Shown: positions 15,429 through 25,532, counted from the first letter of the stretch. The stretch: 64,000 nt of DNA from Poindextera sp963706385 (GCA_963706385.1 OY970153.1:2914001-2978000), one strand, 5' to 3'. Made by a program: numbers and translations. The notes: generated by a model from the sequence alone, not told the origin.

Positions 15429-16778
15429 CTAGAACGCGATCTCGCGGTCGTTCTTTCCGGCCGCGCGCAGCTCGGCGTACTTCGCGTCGCGCTCGGCGAA
15501 TTCCTTCCGCTTGGGGCCGATGTAGCCGAACAGGAAGGCGCCCACCTTGCGCATCTGGATCTCTTCCGAGCCCTCGGTGATCCGATAGCGGCGGTGGTGG
15601 CGGTAGATGTGCTCGAACTGCTTGTGCCGTGAATAGCCCATGCCGCCGTGGGTCTGCATCGCCCGGTCGGCGGCGTCGCAGACCAGCCGGTTGCCGATGT
15701 AGTTGCACATCGAGACCTTGTCGGAGATCTGCCGCTCGATCTCCTTGTGCGGCAGGTTGTCCATCTCCCAGGCGGTCTTGCGGATCAGCTGGCGCAGCAT
15801 CTCGCACTGGGTGTGCAGCTCGATCAGCGGCCACTGGATCGCCTGATTGTCGGACAGGGGCTTGCCGAACGGCTGGCGCAGCCGGGCGTATTTGACGCTC
15901 TCCTGGACGCAGTAGACCGCCGCGCCCAGCGAGGAGGCGGCCTGGCGGATGCGGTTCTGGTGCACGAAGCTCTGGCCGATGCCGAGGCCGAGGCCTTCCA
16001 CGCCCCAGATCGCGTCATCGGAGACCCAGACGTCGGTGATGCTGATCCGCGGGTGGTCGGTGGGCATGTTGAAGGTCCACATCCACTCCTCGATCTTCAC
16101 CCCCGGATCGCTGCAGGGCACGAGGAAGCAGGTGATGCCGGTGGCGTCGCCGTCCTTGCCCGAGGTGCGGGCGAACACCATCACGTAGTTGGCGTGATGC
16201 ATGCCGCTGGTCCACATCTTTTGGCCGTTGATCAGCCAGCCCTGGACGCCGTTGCGCTCCTCGCGAACCCCGCGGGTCTCCATGAAGGTGGCGTCGGAGC
16301 CGTGGTTGGGCTCGGTCAGGCCGAAGGCCGAGCGGATCTCGCCCTTGATCAGCGCCGCGCTGTAACGCTCGTACTGGGCGTTGGTGGCGAACTCCTTGAA
16401 CATGAGGATGAAGGGGTTGTTGCCGACGATCGAGTGTTCGGTCTGCAGGTCGTTGTGCAGGCCGAGCCCCTTGGCGGCCAGATGCTCGCGAATGATCGCC
16501 ATGAACAGGTTGGAGCCGCCCTTGCCGCCCCATTCCACCGGCCAGGCGTAGCGCAGGTGCCCGGCCTCGTCGGCGATCTGGCGCGCCTGGGTCAGCAGGT
16601 CTTCCCATTCCTTCCGCGGCAGGCCATCGCGGTCGAAATCGGTCCGCGCCCATTCGCGGCGATGGTCGAAGAAGCGCTCGTTGTCGTCCTTCGCCTGCAG
16701 CGGCTTGATCTTCTCCTCGATGAAGCGGTCGAGTTCGGCGATGTAGTCCTGGAGATCCTGTGGAACGCTGAAATCCAT
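15429..16778 (-). CDS. acyl-CoA dehydrogenase (long type)
   Basis: A 449-residue acyl-CoA dehydrogenase with an extended N-terminus (MDFSVPQDLQDYIAELDRFI). Motifs are FGLTEPNHGSDATFM, the substrate/FAD loop GQKMWTSGMHHANYVMVF and, at the C-terminus, GMGYSRHKQFEHIYRHHRRY then ITEGSEEIQMRKVG. It is distinct from the two 400-residue enzymes nearby and resembles those acting on larger or branched acyl-CoAs. A palindrome matching a second copy near the adjacent TetR gene lies about 100 bp upstream, so TetR control is likely. TetR is the next gene upstream on the same strand. Confidence 0.9.
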   Translation of the reverse strand: MDFSVPQDLQDYIAELDRFIEEKIKPLQAKDDNERFFDHRREWARTDFDRDGLPRKEWEDLLTQARQIADEAGHLRYAWPVEWGGKGGSNLFMAIIREHLAAKGLGLHNDLQTEHSIVGNNPFILMFKEFATNAQYERYSAALIKGEIRSAFGLTEPNHGSDATFMETRGVREERNGVQGWLINGQKMWTSGMHHANYVMVFARTSGKDGDATGITCFLVPCSDPGVKIEEWMWTFNMPTDHPRISITDVWVSDDAIWGVEGLGLGIGQSFVHQNRIRQAASSLGAAVYCVQESVKYARLRQPFGKPLSDNQAIQWPLIELHTQCEMLRQLIRKTAWEMDNLPHKEIERQISDKVSMCNYIGNRLVCDAADRAMQTHGGMGYSRHKQFEHIYRHHRRYRITEGSEEIQMRKVGAFLFGYIGPKRKEFAERDAKYAELRAAGKNDREIAF

Positions 16779-16874
16779 CTCTCTTCCCTCACCTTTGTTT
16801 TATCCGCGACGGCCGCCGCGTCCGAATCCTTGGCGGCCAAGTCCGCGCCCGGCCTTCGTTCGCTCCGGGCGGAA

Positions 16875-16892
16875 TTTATAGCGCGCTCTAAT
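16875..16892. promoter_or_regulatory. candidate TetR operator 1
   Basis: TTTATAGCGCGCTCTAAT is a near-palindrome centred on GCGCGC, with 7 of 9 base pairs matching. It lies between the TetR gene and the acyl-CoA dehydrogenase start at 16778 and shares AGCGCGCTCTAA with the copy at 17828-17843. Confidence 0.6.
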
Positions 16893-16935
16893 TCACCTGC
16901 AATCGCAAAAGTCCGCGCCGGCGCCGGCCGGCGGC

Positions 16936-17637
16936 CTATCCGCCCGACGCCGCCATCCGCGCGCGCGGCGCCGGCGCCGCGCGCGGCGTGTCGAGCTTGG
17001 TCAGCAGCCGCTGTTGCGTCGCCCGGGTGGCGAAGCTCCAGAGCAGGGCGGCGAAGCCATAGCTCGTCTCCCGCTCGAACTGCTCGACGGAAATCAGGTT
17101 CGACACCCAAAAGCTCAGCGCCCCGCTGGCCAGATGGGTCATCACCGCCCCGACCCTGGCCGGATCGGTGTCCGCGCGCAGATGCCGGTCGATGGTGGCG
17201 GCGCGGACCATGTTGCTCCAGAACTTGGCGCGCAACTCAAAGACCTGATCGACGAGTTCGGTGCTGGCGGGATTGCCGCTCGGCATCACCATGACCGACC
17301 GGTAGAAGCGCGGGTCGGCGCGGTAGAGTTCGGCCGAAACGGCCACGCAGTCGAATATCCGGTCGAGGCTGTCGGACGAGGCCATGTCCGCGACGCGTTT
17401 TTCAAACTCGGCCTTGTCGCGTTCGTAGACCTTTTCCAGCACCGCGCCCTTGGTGCCGAACAGATTGTACACGGTCGCCGGGCTCACCCCGGCCTGGTCG
17501 GCGATCATTTTCACCGAAAGCTCGGCCACGCCGACATCGCGCAGGAGCGTGTAGGTCGCCTCCACGATCCGCGCCCTGCGTCCGCCCTTGGCCAACTCCC
17601 GCCTCGACATCGGCTGAACGTCCTGCGGCATCGTCAT
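16936..17637 (-). CDS. TetR-family transcriptional regulator
   Basis: A 233-residue regulator. The N-terminal helix-turn-helix is at about 20-65 (RIVEATYTLLRDVGVAELSV, then KMIADQAGVSPATVYNLFGT). The C-terminal ligand-binding domain is helical. Of several upstream ATGs, 17637 (MTMPQDVQPMSRREL) is chosen because the TetR fold begins soon after and a GGGGA element precedes it. Two copies of a palindrome AGCGCGCTCT flank the gene, one before the downstream acyl-CoA dehydrogenase and one between this gene and the divergent VOC protein. It probably represses both directions and itself, with an acyl-CoA as a likely inducer; this is inference. Confidence 0.9.
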   Translation of the reverse strand: MTMPQDVQPMSRRELAKGGRRARIVEATYTLLRDVGVAELSVKMIADQAGVSPATVYNLFGTKGAVLEKVYERDKAEFEKRVADMASSDSLDRIFDCVAVSAELYRADPRFYRSVMVMPSGNPASTELVDQVFELRAKFWSNMVRAATIDRHLRADTDPARVGAVMTHLASGALSFWVSNLISVEQFERETSYGFAALLWSFATRATQQRLLTKLDTPRAAPAPRARMAASGG

Positions 17638-17827
17638 TCCCCAAGGTCGCATCATCACGCGAAGCCGCCGGCGATCTGGCCGACGTCGCGGATGCCACCG
17701 AACCGCGTATCCGTCGAAATCGGTCGCCGCGAATTGGATCGGACTCCAACGATATTCCCCACGCATCTCTGCCCGATAGCGGCCATTTGGGCAAGAGTTT
17801 GAACGGGATGCGCCGGCGCCACGCCGC

Positions 17828-17843
17828 TAAGAGCGCGCTCTAA
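17828..17843. promoter_or_regulatory. candidate TetR operator 2
   Basis: TAAGAGCGCGCTCTAA contains the perfect 12-bp palindrome AGAGCGCGCTCT. It lies between the divergent TetR (start 17637) and VOC-protein (start 17921) genes. The shared core with 16875-16892 supports one regulator. Confidence 0.6.
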
Positions 17844-17920
17844 AGATCGGTCGACGCGCCCAAACCGGCGTAGTAGTTGAAATCGATGGGCGCGCCCGGG
17901 CGTGGGGAGGAACAATCAAT

Positions 17921-18316
17921 ATGGCCAAATCGATCGACCATTTCGGCGCCGTCGGCATCGGGGTCAGCGACATGGAAAAGTCCGTCGCCTTCTACACCCA
18001 GGTGCTGGGGATGAAGCAGATCCAGACCTTCGACCTGCCGCACATGAAGGAGGTGATCGTCGGCTACGACGGCGACATCCACCTGGCGCTGATGCACTAC
18101 ATCGACGGCTCGGCGCCGCACTATCGGGACAATCCGGTCAAGCTGGTGTTCTGGGTCGACGATCCGACCGGCCTGGCTGACAAGATCCGCGCGCGGGGGC
18201 TGGAGATCACCCGCGAGCCCGAACCCTTGCCGGAATTCGACAATGTGATCGTCGGCTTGGCCAAGGATCCCGACGGCTATGTCATCGAGCTGCTCAAGCG
18301 GCCGGCCCGACGATAG
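17921..18316 (+). CDS. VOC-superfamily protein (glyoxalase/dioxygenase fold)
   Basis: A 131-residue single VOC unit with two beta-alpha-beta-beta-beta modules: IDHFGAVGIGVSDMEKSVAF at the start and KLVFWVDDPTGLADKIRARG in the second half, ending DPDGYVIELLKR. The last strand (GYVIEL) carries the usual metal-ligand Glu. Members are lactoylglutathione lyases, epimerases, dioxygenases and resistance proteins; the exact role is unknown. A GGGGAGGAA site precedes ATG 17921. It is divergent from TetR, with a candidate operator between, and is followed 23 bp later by the phosphotransferase gene, with which it should form an operon. Confidence 0.85.
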   Translation: MAKSIDHFGAVGIGVSDMEKSVAFYTQVLGMKQIQTFDLPHMKEVIVGYDGDIHLALMHYIDGSAPHYRDNPVKLVFWVDDPTGLADKIRARGLEITREPEPLPEFDNVIVGLAKDPDGYVIELLKRPARR

Positions 18317-18339
18317 AGCGCGAGGCAGGGTCAACGACA

Positions 18340-19389
18340 GTGGCGAATCCAACGGGCGGTCCAGCGCTGGTCGAGATCGCGCCGGCGCATCGGTTCGATG
18401 TCGGCGCGCTGGACGCCTATCTGCGCGACCGGGTCGAGGATTTCGGCGAGAACCTGACGATCCGGCAGTTCCAGGGCGGGGTGTCGAACCCGACCTTCCT
18501 GCTGACCACCGAGGGCCGGGCGGGGCAAAAGCGCTATGTCATGCGCAAGAAGCCGCCGGGCGTGCTGCTGGCCAGCGCCCACCAGGTCGATCGGGAGTTC
18601 CGCATCATGCGCGCGCTGGCGGCGACCGACGTGCCGGCGCCAACCATGCGCGTGCTCTGCGAGGACGACGCCATCATCGGCACGGCCTTCTATCTGATGG
18701 ACTATCTCGACGGGCGCATCTTCACCGACGCCAGCCTGCCGACCCTGTCACCGGCGGATCGCGCCGCGGCCTATGACGACTTCGGCGCCGTCTTGGCCAA
18801 GCTGCATCAGGTGGATTACGAGGCGATCGGCCTGGGCGACTTCAACCGGCCCGGCGACTTCATCGACCGCCAGCTCTCGCGCTTCACCAAACAGTATCGC
18901 GCCGCCGAGACCGAGACGATCGCCGAGATGGAGCGGCTGATCGAACTGCTGCCGACCATGGTCCCCGGCGATCGGCGCGTCACCATCGTTCACGGCGACT
19001 ACAAGATGGGCAATGTGATGTTCCATCCGACCGAGCCGCGGCTGATCGGGGTGTTGGACTGGGAGCTGTGCACCGTGGGCGATCCGCTGGCCGACCTCGC
19101 CTTCAGCGCCTTTCCCTGGCGCCGCACGGGCACCGGCGGGGGCGTCGACATGGACCAGCCGGGCCTGCCGAGCGAGGCCGACTACATCGCCGCCTATTGC
19201 CGGCGCACCGGACGCGGCGGGATCGAGGGTTGGAACTTCTATCTGGCGTTCGGCCTGTTCCGCCTGGCCTCGATCACCCAGGGCGTCTATCGCCGGGTGC
19301 TGAGCGGGGTGGTGGCCAGCGACCATCCCGCGATCAACCAGGCCCCGACCCTGGCCCGCCAGGCGCTGGAAATCCTGACCGCCGGCTGA
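18340..19389 (+). CDS. APH-family phosphotransferase (ACAD10/11-type kinase)
   Basis: A 349-residue aminoglycoside-phosphotransferase-like kinase, GTG start at 18340. The loop QFQGGVSNPTFLLTT, the ATP lysine in YVMRKKPPG, the catalytic HGDYKMGNVMFHP and the DFG-equivalent GVLDWELCTVGDPLADLA are all present. This branch is the one fused to acyl-CoA dehydrogenases in eukaryotic ACAD10/ACAD11 and found free beside them in bacteria. There it is thought to phosphorylate hydroxyacyl groups so that the acyl-CoA dehydrogenase domain can remove the phosphate. Its placement among acyl-CoA dehydrogenases and under probable TetR control fits 4-hydroxy-acid degradation. That role is inferred. Confidence 0.85.
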   Translation: MANPTGGPALVEIAPAHRFDVGALDAYLRDRVEDFGENLTIRQFQGGVSNPTFLLTTEGRAGQKRYVMRKKPPGVLLASAHQVDREFRIMRALAATDVPAPTMRVLCEDDAIIGTAFYLMDYLDGRIFTDASLPTLSPADRAAAYDDFGAVLAKLHQVDYEAIGLGDFNRPGDFIDRQLSRFTKQYRAAETETIAEMERLIELLPTMVPGDRRVTIVHGDYKMGNVMFHPTEPRLIGVLDWELCTVGDPLADLAFSAFPWRRTGTGGGVDMDQPGLPSEADYIAAYCRRTGRGGIEGWNFYLAFGLFRLASITQGVYRRVLSGVVASDHPAINQAPTLARQALEILTAG

Positions 19390-19405
19390 CCCTGGTCGGC
19401 TCCGC

Positions 19406-20341
19406 CTACGCCGCCTTGACCACGAAGCCGGCGCGCGGGAAGTGCAGCACCACCTCGCCGACCCTGGGGTCGCGGCGGCGGATCGCGATGTGCTGGGCCG
19501 AGGTCGAGACGATCTCGCCGGCGACCCGGTCGCGGCCATAGTCGTCCGCCCCGACGGTGACCGCGTCGCCCGGCTTGAAGCCGTTCGGCTCCTCGGGATC
19601 GGCCTGGACCGGCTCGGTCGAGGTCGCGGCCTTGGCGATGTCGAGCGCCTCTTCGGGGGACATCTCGCTTCGGACGCCATGGCCGATCGCCTTGACCCGC
19701 GCCTCCCAGGCCCGCAGGCGCGTGAGCGCGCCGACCTTGTCCATCACCGCGGCGTTGACCCAGCGGATGAAGGCCAGGTTGTAGTAGGCGCAGGCGTCGA
19801 CATGGCCGGGCGCCTCGCCCAGCAGGAAACGGCGACCGTCGGCGAGCTGGTCGTCGATCCAGCCAAGATGGGCGCGCAACTGGTCGAGCGCGTTGGGGAC
19901 CGCCGCGGCGCGGGCCTCCATGTCGAAGGCGCGTTCGAACAGCGCCTCGCGGTCCTTGGTGAAGGCCTCATCGCGGAACGCCGCGCCCGAGCCGGCGAAG
20001 ATCACGTCGCAGGCCAGGGTGAACAGCGGCCGGTCGGTCCAGAAGGCCAGGGCGTGCGACAGCCCCGCCTCGCCGCCGACATGGATCGACGGCGAGGGAT
20101 GGCGCCGCTCCAGCTCGCGGATGATAATCTGGGTGTCGCAATAGACGTCGGCCCCGATCTGCATCACCGGGATCTTGCGGTAGCCGCCGGTCAGCGGGAC
20201 CAGCTCCGGCTTGGGCATGATCACCGGCTGGGTCACAGCGTTCCACGCTAGGCCCTTGATCCCGAGGATCACCCGCACCTTCTCGGAAAACGGCGAGATG
20301 TCGTACTGGTGGAGAATGATCTCCCGCGATCTGTCGGCCAT
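19406..20341 (-). CDS. glutathione S-transferase-like protein with C-terminal extension
   Basis: A 311-residue protein. The N-terminal thioredoxin-like domain starts ILHQYDISPFSEKVRVIL, with the S in the position of the usual catalytic Ser/Cys, and contains the cis-Pro motif KIPVMQIG and DTQIIIRELE. The helical GST domain follows to about 220. An unusual tail of about 80 residues follows, predicted all-beta (FKPGDAVTVGADDYGRDRVA, GEIVSTSAQHIAIRRR, GEVVLHFPRAGF), a small barrel not part of ordinary GSTs. Glutathione transfer or reductive dehalogenation is possible. It is convergent with the kinase gene and 30 bp downstream of the acyl-CoA ligase gene on its own strand. Confidence 0.82.
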   Translation of the reverse strand: MADRSREIILHQYDISPFSEKVRVILGIKGLAWNAVTQPVIMPKPELVPLTGGYRKIPVMQIGADVYCDTQIIIRELERRHPSPSIHVGGEAGLSHALAFWTDRPLFTLACDVIFAGSGAAFRDEAFTKDREALFERAFDMEARAAAVPNALDQLRAHLGWIDDQLADGRRFLLGEAPGHVDACAYYNLAFIRWVNAAVMDKVGALTRLRAWEARVKAIGHGVRSEMSPEEALDIAKAATSTEPVQADPEEPNGFKPGDAVTVGADDYGRDRVAGEIVSTSAQHIAIRRRDPRVGEVVLHFPRAGFVVKAA

Positions 20342-20371
20342 GGCGTTTCCCCGTGATTGACTTCGGCGTCG

Positions 20372-21952
<1,581 letters not shown>

Positions 21953-22037
21953 GAACTGAATCTCCTCCGGATAGGCTGTTTGCGAACGCTTAGCACATCC
22001 GGAGATCGGCCGCGCAACGGGCAATTCGGTGCGGGAC

Positions 22038-22934
22038 CTAGACCGGCGAGGCCCCGTTCACCAGGCCCAGCCCCTCGGCCTTGTAGCCCAGGAGCACCAG
22101 CATCTCCTCGGAGGCGAACTGGCGCACGCGCGGATCGAGCGAGAGGAACCAGTTCTCCTGCGCCCGGTAGATCGGCCGGGTGTACCAGGCGAAGGCGCCC
22201 GCCCGGCGCTGGTCCTTGGTGTGGTTGTTGCCGGTCTTGTGCCAGAGCCGGCTTTCGAACGCGATCATCGCGCCGGCGGGCGCTTCCAGCGGCACGGTGT
22301 CAATCGTCTGGTCCGCTTCGGTCGGCGCGGTGTGTCGCCGATGGCTGCCCGGCACGATGCGGGTCGCGCCGTTCGCCTCGGTGAAGTCGTCCAGGCACCA
22401 GGCGACGTTGAAGCCCTGCGGCTCGCTGGGCCAGGGCTCGGGCACGAAGATCTGGTCGGCGTGCAGCACCATCTCGCCGCCGCCTGGCCCGGTCAGGTTG
22501 CCGGAGATGTTGCCGAGCAGCGCCGGCCAGCCGAGCACGGATTTCACCAGCTCCAGCGCGACCGGATGCTCGACCAGATCGGCGAAGATCGGATCGCGGC
22601 TGAGCAGGTTCCAGACCCGCTGGTTGGTGTCGTCGTCGACATAGTCGAGGCCGAACTTCACCTCCTGGCCGCGGGCGCGGTCCTGCTCGGCCGCGTGGTA
22701 GAAGGCGGCGCGCGCGGCGCCGAGCTGTTCGGGGCTCAGCGCCTCGGCGAAGATGCACAGACCATGCTCGGCGATGTCGCGTTTCGCCTGTTCGACGTCC
22801 CGCGTCGGTTTCGGCAGTTCCGCCGAGCGATCGAGCGAACCCGTCGTCCTAGGGGCGGGGGTCTGTGGGTTCCTGAGCGGGGGCGCCGCGCCCAAGGTGT
22901 AGCCCTTCGAGGCCGCGGGTTGGGTTTGCGCCAT
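22038..22934 (-). CDS. phytanoyl-CoA dioxygenase (PhyH)-family protein
   Basis: A 298-residue Fe(II)/2-oxoglutarate oxygenase of the PhyH family. The iron triad is visible as HADQIF (H-x-D) and a distal His in ESRLWHKTGNN. An Arg further on (QRRAGAFAWYTRP) fits the 2-oxoglutarate salt bridge. PhyH relatives hydroxylate the alpha carbon of branched acyl-CoAs or act on secondary metabolites. The first about 45 residues are Pro/Thr/Ala-rich and probably disordered. It lies between the linalool-dehydratase-like gene and the acyl-CoA ligase on the same strand, consistent with catabolism of a branched or isoprenoid acid; substrate unproven. Confidence 0.87.
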   Translation of the reverse strand: MAQTQPAASKGYTLGAAPPLRNPQTPAPRTTGSLDRSAELPKPTRDVEQAKRDIAEHGLCIFAEALSPEQLGAARAAFYHAAEQDRARGQEVKFGLDYVDDDTNQRVWNLLSRDPIFADLVEHPVALELVKSVLGWPALLGNISGNLTGPGGGEMVLHADQIFVPEPWPSEPQGFNVAWCLDDFTEANGATRIVPGSHRRHTAPTEADQTIDTVPLEAPAGAMIAFESRLWHKTGNNHTKDQRRAGAFAWYTRPIYRAQENWFLSLDPRVRQFASEEMLVLLGYKAEGLGLVNGASPV

Positions 22935-23045
22935 AACCGAGCATCTCCCTTGATTGGTCGCTGGCGCCCGCCAGAATCTCGGGGCGCCGCCGCGTTGCTT
23001 CTTGTCGATCCTTCGCCTGAATGGTGGCGAGGCCGGTCCCGAGCG

Positions 23046-24986
23046 TCAACCCGCCGGCGTGATGCGCAGCGGCGTGCGTCCATCGAGATTGATCGACAGC
23101 GTGGCGGTTCCGTCAGGCCCGGCCGTGAAGCTGGCGTTCTGCGCGCCTTGCGTCTGGTAGGCGGCGTTTGGCCGCAGCCGCCCCAGGCCGATGGTCCGCG
23201 GGCCGGCCTGGCCGCCGTTGAACAGCACCAGGTCCAGGTCCTCGCCCGAGCTGAACGCCCGCGCCACCAGGACCTCGGGGTAGCTCGCCTCGGCCAGCAG
23301 CGGGCCCTTGAACACCGACGCCGGCGGGCCTTCGATCACCGCCGCGCGGAAATCGCCGCGCCGGCGAATCCGGCCGACGATCGCGGTCTCGTTGGACAGG
23401 TTGGACATCCGCTCGTAGCGCAGGATGCCGCCATCCTGGCTGCGGCCGCAATCGAGATCCAGACTGTGCTGGGCGGCCTCGGCTATCGCGTTGTCGCCGA
23501 ACTCGCGCGCCACGCCCATGATCGAGGCGTAGGCGCCGCCCCAGCCTCGGCCATAGTTGCCGAAGTCGAAACCGCGCCCGCTCATCATCAGCCGCGTGTC
23601 GCCATCGTGCTGGCCCAGGATGTATTGCAGCTCGTTGCGGGCGATCGCCCAGGTGCGCCAGGCCCGCTCCGGCGCGAAGCAGTCCATGAACGGCGCGAAC
23701 ATCAGCTCGCCGCCGGGGAAGGGGAAGCGCAGGCCGGTCAGGCTGGACCTGAGGCCCACGATGCTGCCGCTTTCGTCGGTGAACTCGGTATCCAGATTGG
23801 CGAGCCAGCGCTCGCGGAGCTGGGGCACGCTGTCGCCGCCGAACAGCCGGTCGTTCACCGCCAGGCTGGCCAGGCCGTAGTGGTTGCAGATCGGATAGAC
23901 CCAGTTCGGCTCGCACGGATAGAGGCAGAACGGGGCGGCGTCGAAGTTCTGGCGCACCGAACGGGCGAGGCTGTGGATGTCGTGCGCGTAGGCCGTCCGC
24001 TCGTTCAGCTTGAAGGTCAGGCTACCGGGCTCGGCGTAGCGCCGGTCGCCGCTGGCCAGCATGTACATGCCGACATGCAGGCCGAACCAGCCGGTCAGCA
24101 TGATGTTGTCCTTCGCCGCCGGGTCAAAGTTCGTCAGGTTCAGGCGCCCCCAGGCGGTCTCGTACAGCCAATAGGTCCATACCCGCCGATCGAGGTATTT
24201 CTCGATCAGGTTGCGCTGGGCCCGTGACAGATAGCCGTGAAAGCTGGGCGTGTAGTTGCATTGCAGCTCGGCGAGGGCGTAGCCGGCGTGGTTGATCTGG
24301 TAGCGCAGCGCCGAGGTCTGGAACTGGTCGACGATGTCGAAGCCGTTGAAGCCGTCGACCGGCTGCAGCGCGCGATCCAGCAGGTAGCGCACGGCGCCGA
24401 GGTCCTCGGCGCTCAGCTCGCGCTGGTCCGCCGCCGGGCGGGCCGCCGCGCACTCGACCGCGCTGGCCACCGCCGAGGGGACCGCCGCCTCCCGCGCCGC
24501 GCGCAGGCCGACGCCGGCCTTGCGCTGTTGCGCACTCTTGTAGGCGGCGAAGGCGCCGCCCGCGAAGGCCAGCGCCGGCACGGCCAAGGGCGCCGTAGGC
24601 CAGGTCGCGCCGCCGCGCGCCATCAGCCCGGCGATCGCCGCCGCGCCCAGCCAGACGATGGCGGGAGCGATCACCATGCCCGCCCCGAACCAGGCGAACA
24701 GGGCCACGGCGAACAGGACCAGCGTCACCGGAACCAGCAGCAGCGCCCAGCCGCCAAGGGCGATGAAGCCGGCTCCCGGGAACCAGAGGCCCAGGCCCGC
24801 GGCCTGCCAAACCGGCGCCAAGCCCAGGATCGACGGCAGGAGTCCGGCCAGGCAGAACGCCGCGTAGAGGATAGCCGTGCGGCGTTGCTTGGCCACCGTC
24901 ACCGGTCCCGCGGTTCGCCCGCTGCGGGAAAGTGGCGAGCGGCGCGCCCAGCCGTCGCTCAGAACTTCATCGATCGCGATGCTCAT
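23046..24986 (-). CDS. linalool dehydratase/isomerase-family protein, membrane-anchored
   Basis: A 646-residue protein. Residues about 35-150 form four or so hydrophobic helices (AILYAAFCLAGLLPSILGLA, LLLVPVTLVLFAVALFAWFG). From about 195 the sequence matches the catalytic domain of linalool dehydratase/isomerase of Castellaniella. In both, a DNIM/ENIM...GDRRY segment is followed by CEP and a second Cys nine residues later (here C358 and C367: CEPNWVYPIC), the Cys pair of the active site. D217 or D220 is near where the catalytic Asp would lie. The classical enzyme is periplasmic and interconverts geraniol, linalool and myrcene. A membrane-tethered, longer form suggests a related hydration/dehydration of a terpenoid or other alkenol. 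Substrate unknown. Confidence 0.75.
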   Translation of the reverse strand: MSIAIDEVLSDGWARRSPLSRSGRTAGPVTVAKQRRTAILYAAFCLAGLLPSILGLAPVWQAAGLGLWFPGAGFIALGGWALLLVPVTLVLFAVALFAWFGAGMVIAPAIVWLGAAAIAGLMARGGATWPTAPLAVPALAFAGGAFAAYKSAQQRKAGVGLRAAREAAVPSAVASAVECAAARPAADQRELSAEDLGAVRYLLDRALQPVDGFNGFDIVDQFQTSALRYQINHAGYALAELQCNYTPSFHGYLSRAQRNLIEKYLDRRVWTYWLYETAWGRLNLTNFDPAAKDNIMLTGWFGLHVGMYMLASGDRRYAEPGSLTFKLNERTAYAHDIHSLARSVRQNFDAAPFCLYPCEPNWVYPICNHYGLASLAVNDRLFGGDSVPQLRERWLANLDTEFTDESGSIVGLRSSLTGLRFPFPGGELMFAPFMDCFAPERAWRTWAIARNELQYILGQHDGDTRLMMSGRGFDFGNYGRGWGGAYASIMGVAREFGDNAIAEAAQHSLDLDCGRSQDGGILRYERMSNLSNETAIVGRIRRRGDFRAAVIEGPPASVFKGPLLAEASYPEVLVARAFSSGEDLDLVLFNGGQAGPRTIGLGRLRPNAAYQTQGAQNASFTAGPDGTATLSINLDGRTPLRITPAG

Positions 24987-25043
24987 CGGACGTTCTCGCC
25001 TTTCCCAGGTTCGGCCCCTCGGCGCGGGGCCGGTGAAAGTGTT

Positions 25044-25481
25044 TCAGCCTCCGCGCAGACTCGCCAGCCGCTCCAGGCCATGTCCGGTGCAGATCAGGCT
25101 GACCGCGCCCCAGGCGTGGGACGCGGCGTCGACGCGCAGGGTCAACCCGGCCAGCAGCGCGAAGGCCACGCCGCCGCCGACGGCCGCCAGGCGCAGCCGC
25201 GCGCCGGTCGCCGCTCGCTCGGGATGGCGGGGCCATGCCGTTGCGGGCGCCTGCGCCAGCGCGGCGCCGGCGCCATCCAATCGCCAGGCGACCACCGAAT
25301 TGGCGGCTGCGCGCGCCGGCTCGGCCAGGCCTAGCCGCTCGCGCGCCCAGTCCAGGCCGAAGATGATCTGACTGATCAGAAAGGCCGCGAGCGCGCAGCA
25401 GGCCAAGGGGAGTTCCTCCAACCGCGTCGCCGCTGTGCGTCGTCTTTTTGTGAATAGGCGACCGATCCGGCGGCGATCCAC
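25044..25481 (-). CDS. hypothetical membrane protein
   Basis: A GTG-started frame of 145 residues, 57 bp upstream of the linalool-dehydratase-like gene and on its strand. After a basic N-terminus (DRRRIGRLFTKRRRTAATRL) come a hydrophobic segment (LACCALAAFLISQIIFGLDW) and a second near 100-120 (LAAVGGGVAFALLAGLTLRV). The pattern fits a small inner-membrane protein with cytoplasmic positive end. No family was recognised. It may be co-transcribed with the gene below it and act with that membrane enzyme; this is inference. Alternative frames here are shadow-like. Confidence 0.5.
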   Translation of the reverse strand: MDRRRIGRLFTKRRRTAATRLEELPLACCALAAFLISQIIFGLDWARERLGLAEPARAAANSVVAWRLDGAGAALAQAPATAWPRHPERAATGARLRLAAVGGGVAFALLAGLTLRVDAASHAWGAVSLICTGHGLERLASLRGG

Positions 25482-25532
25482 ATCCTTGGACCGGCGGGCC
25501 GTCAGGTCAAATACAATATCGCCCGACCGGGC

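Noticed and set aside
22029..24227. 732-codon plus-strand frame opposite the PhyH and linalool-dehydratase-like genes
   Set aside because: Arg/Ala/Gly/His shadow spanning two real minus-strand genes and their gap.
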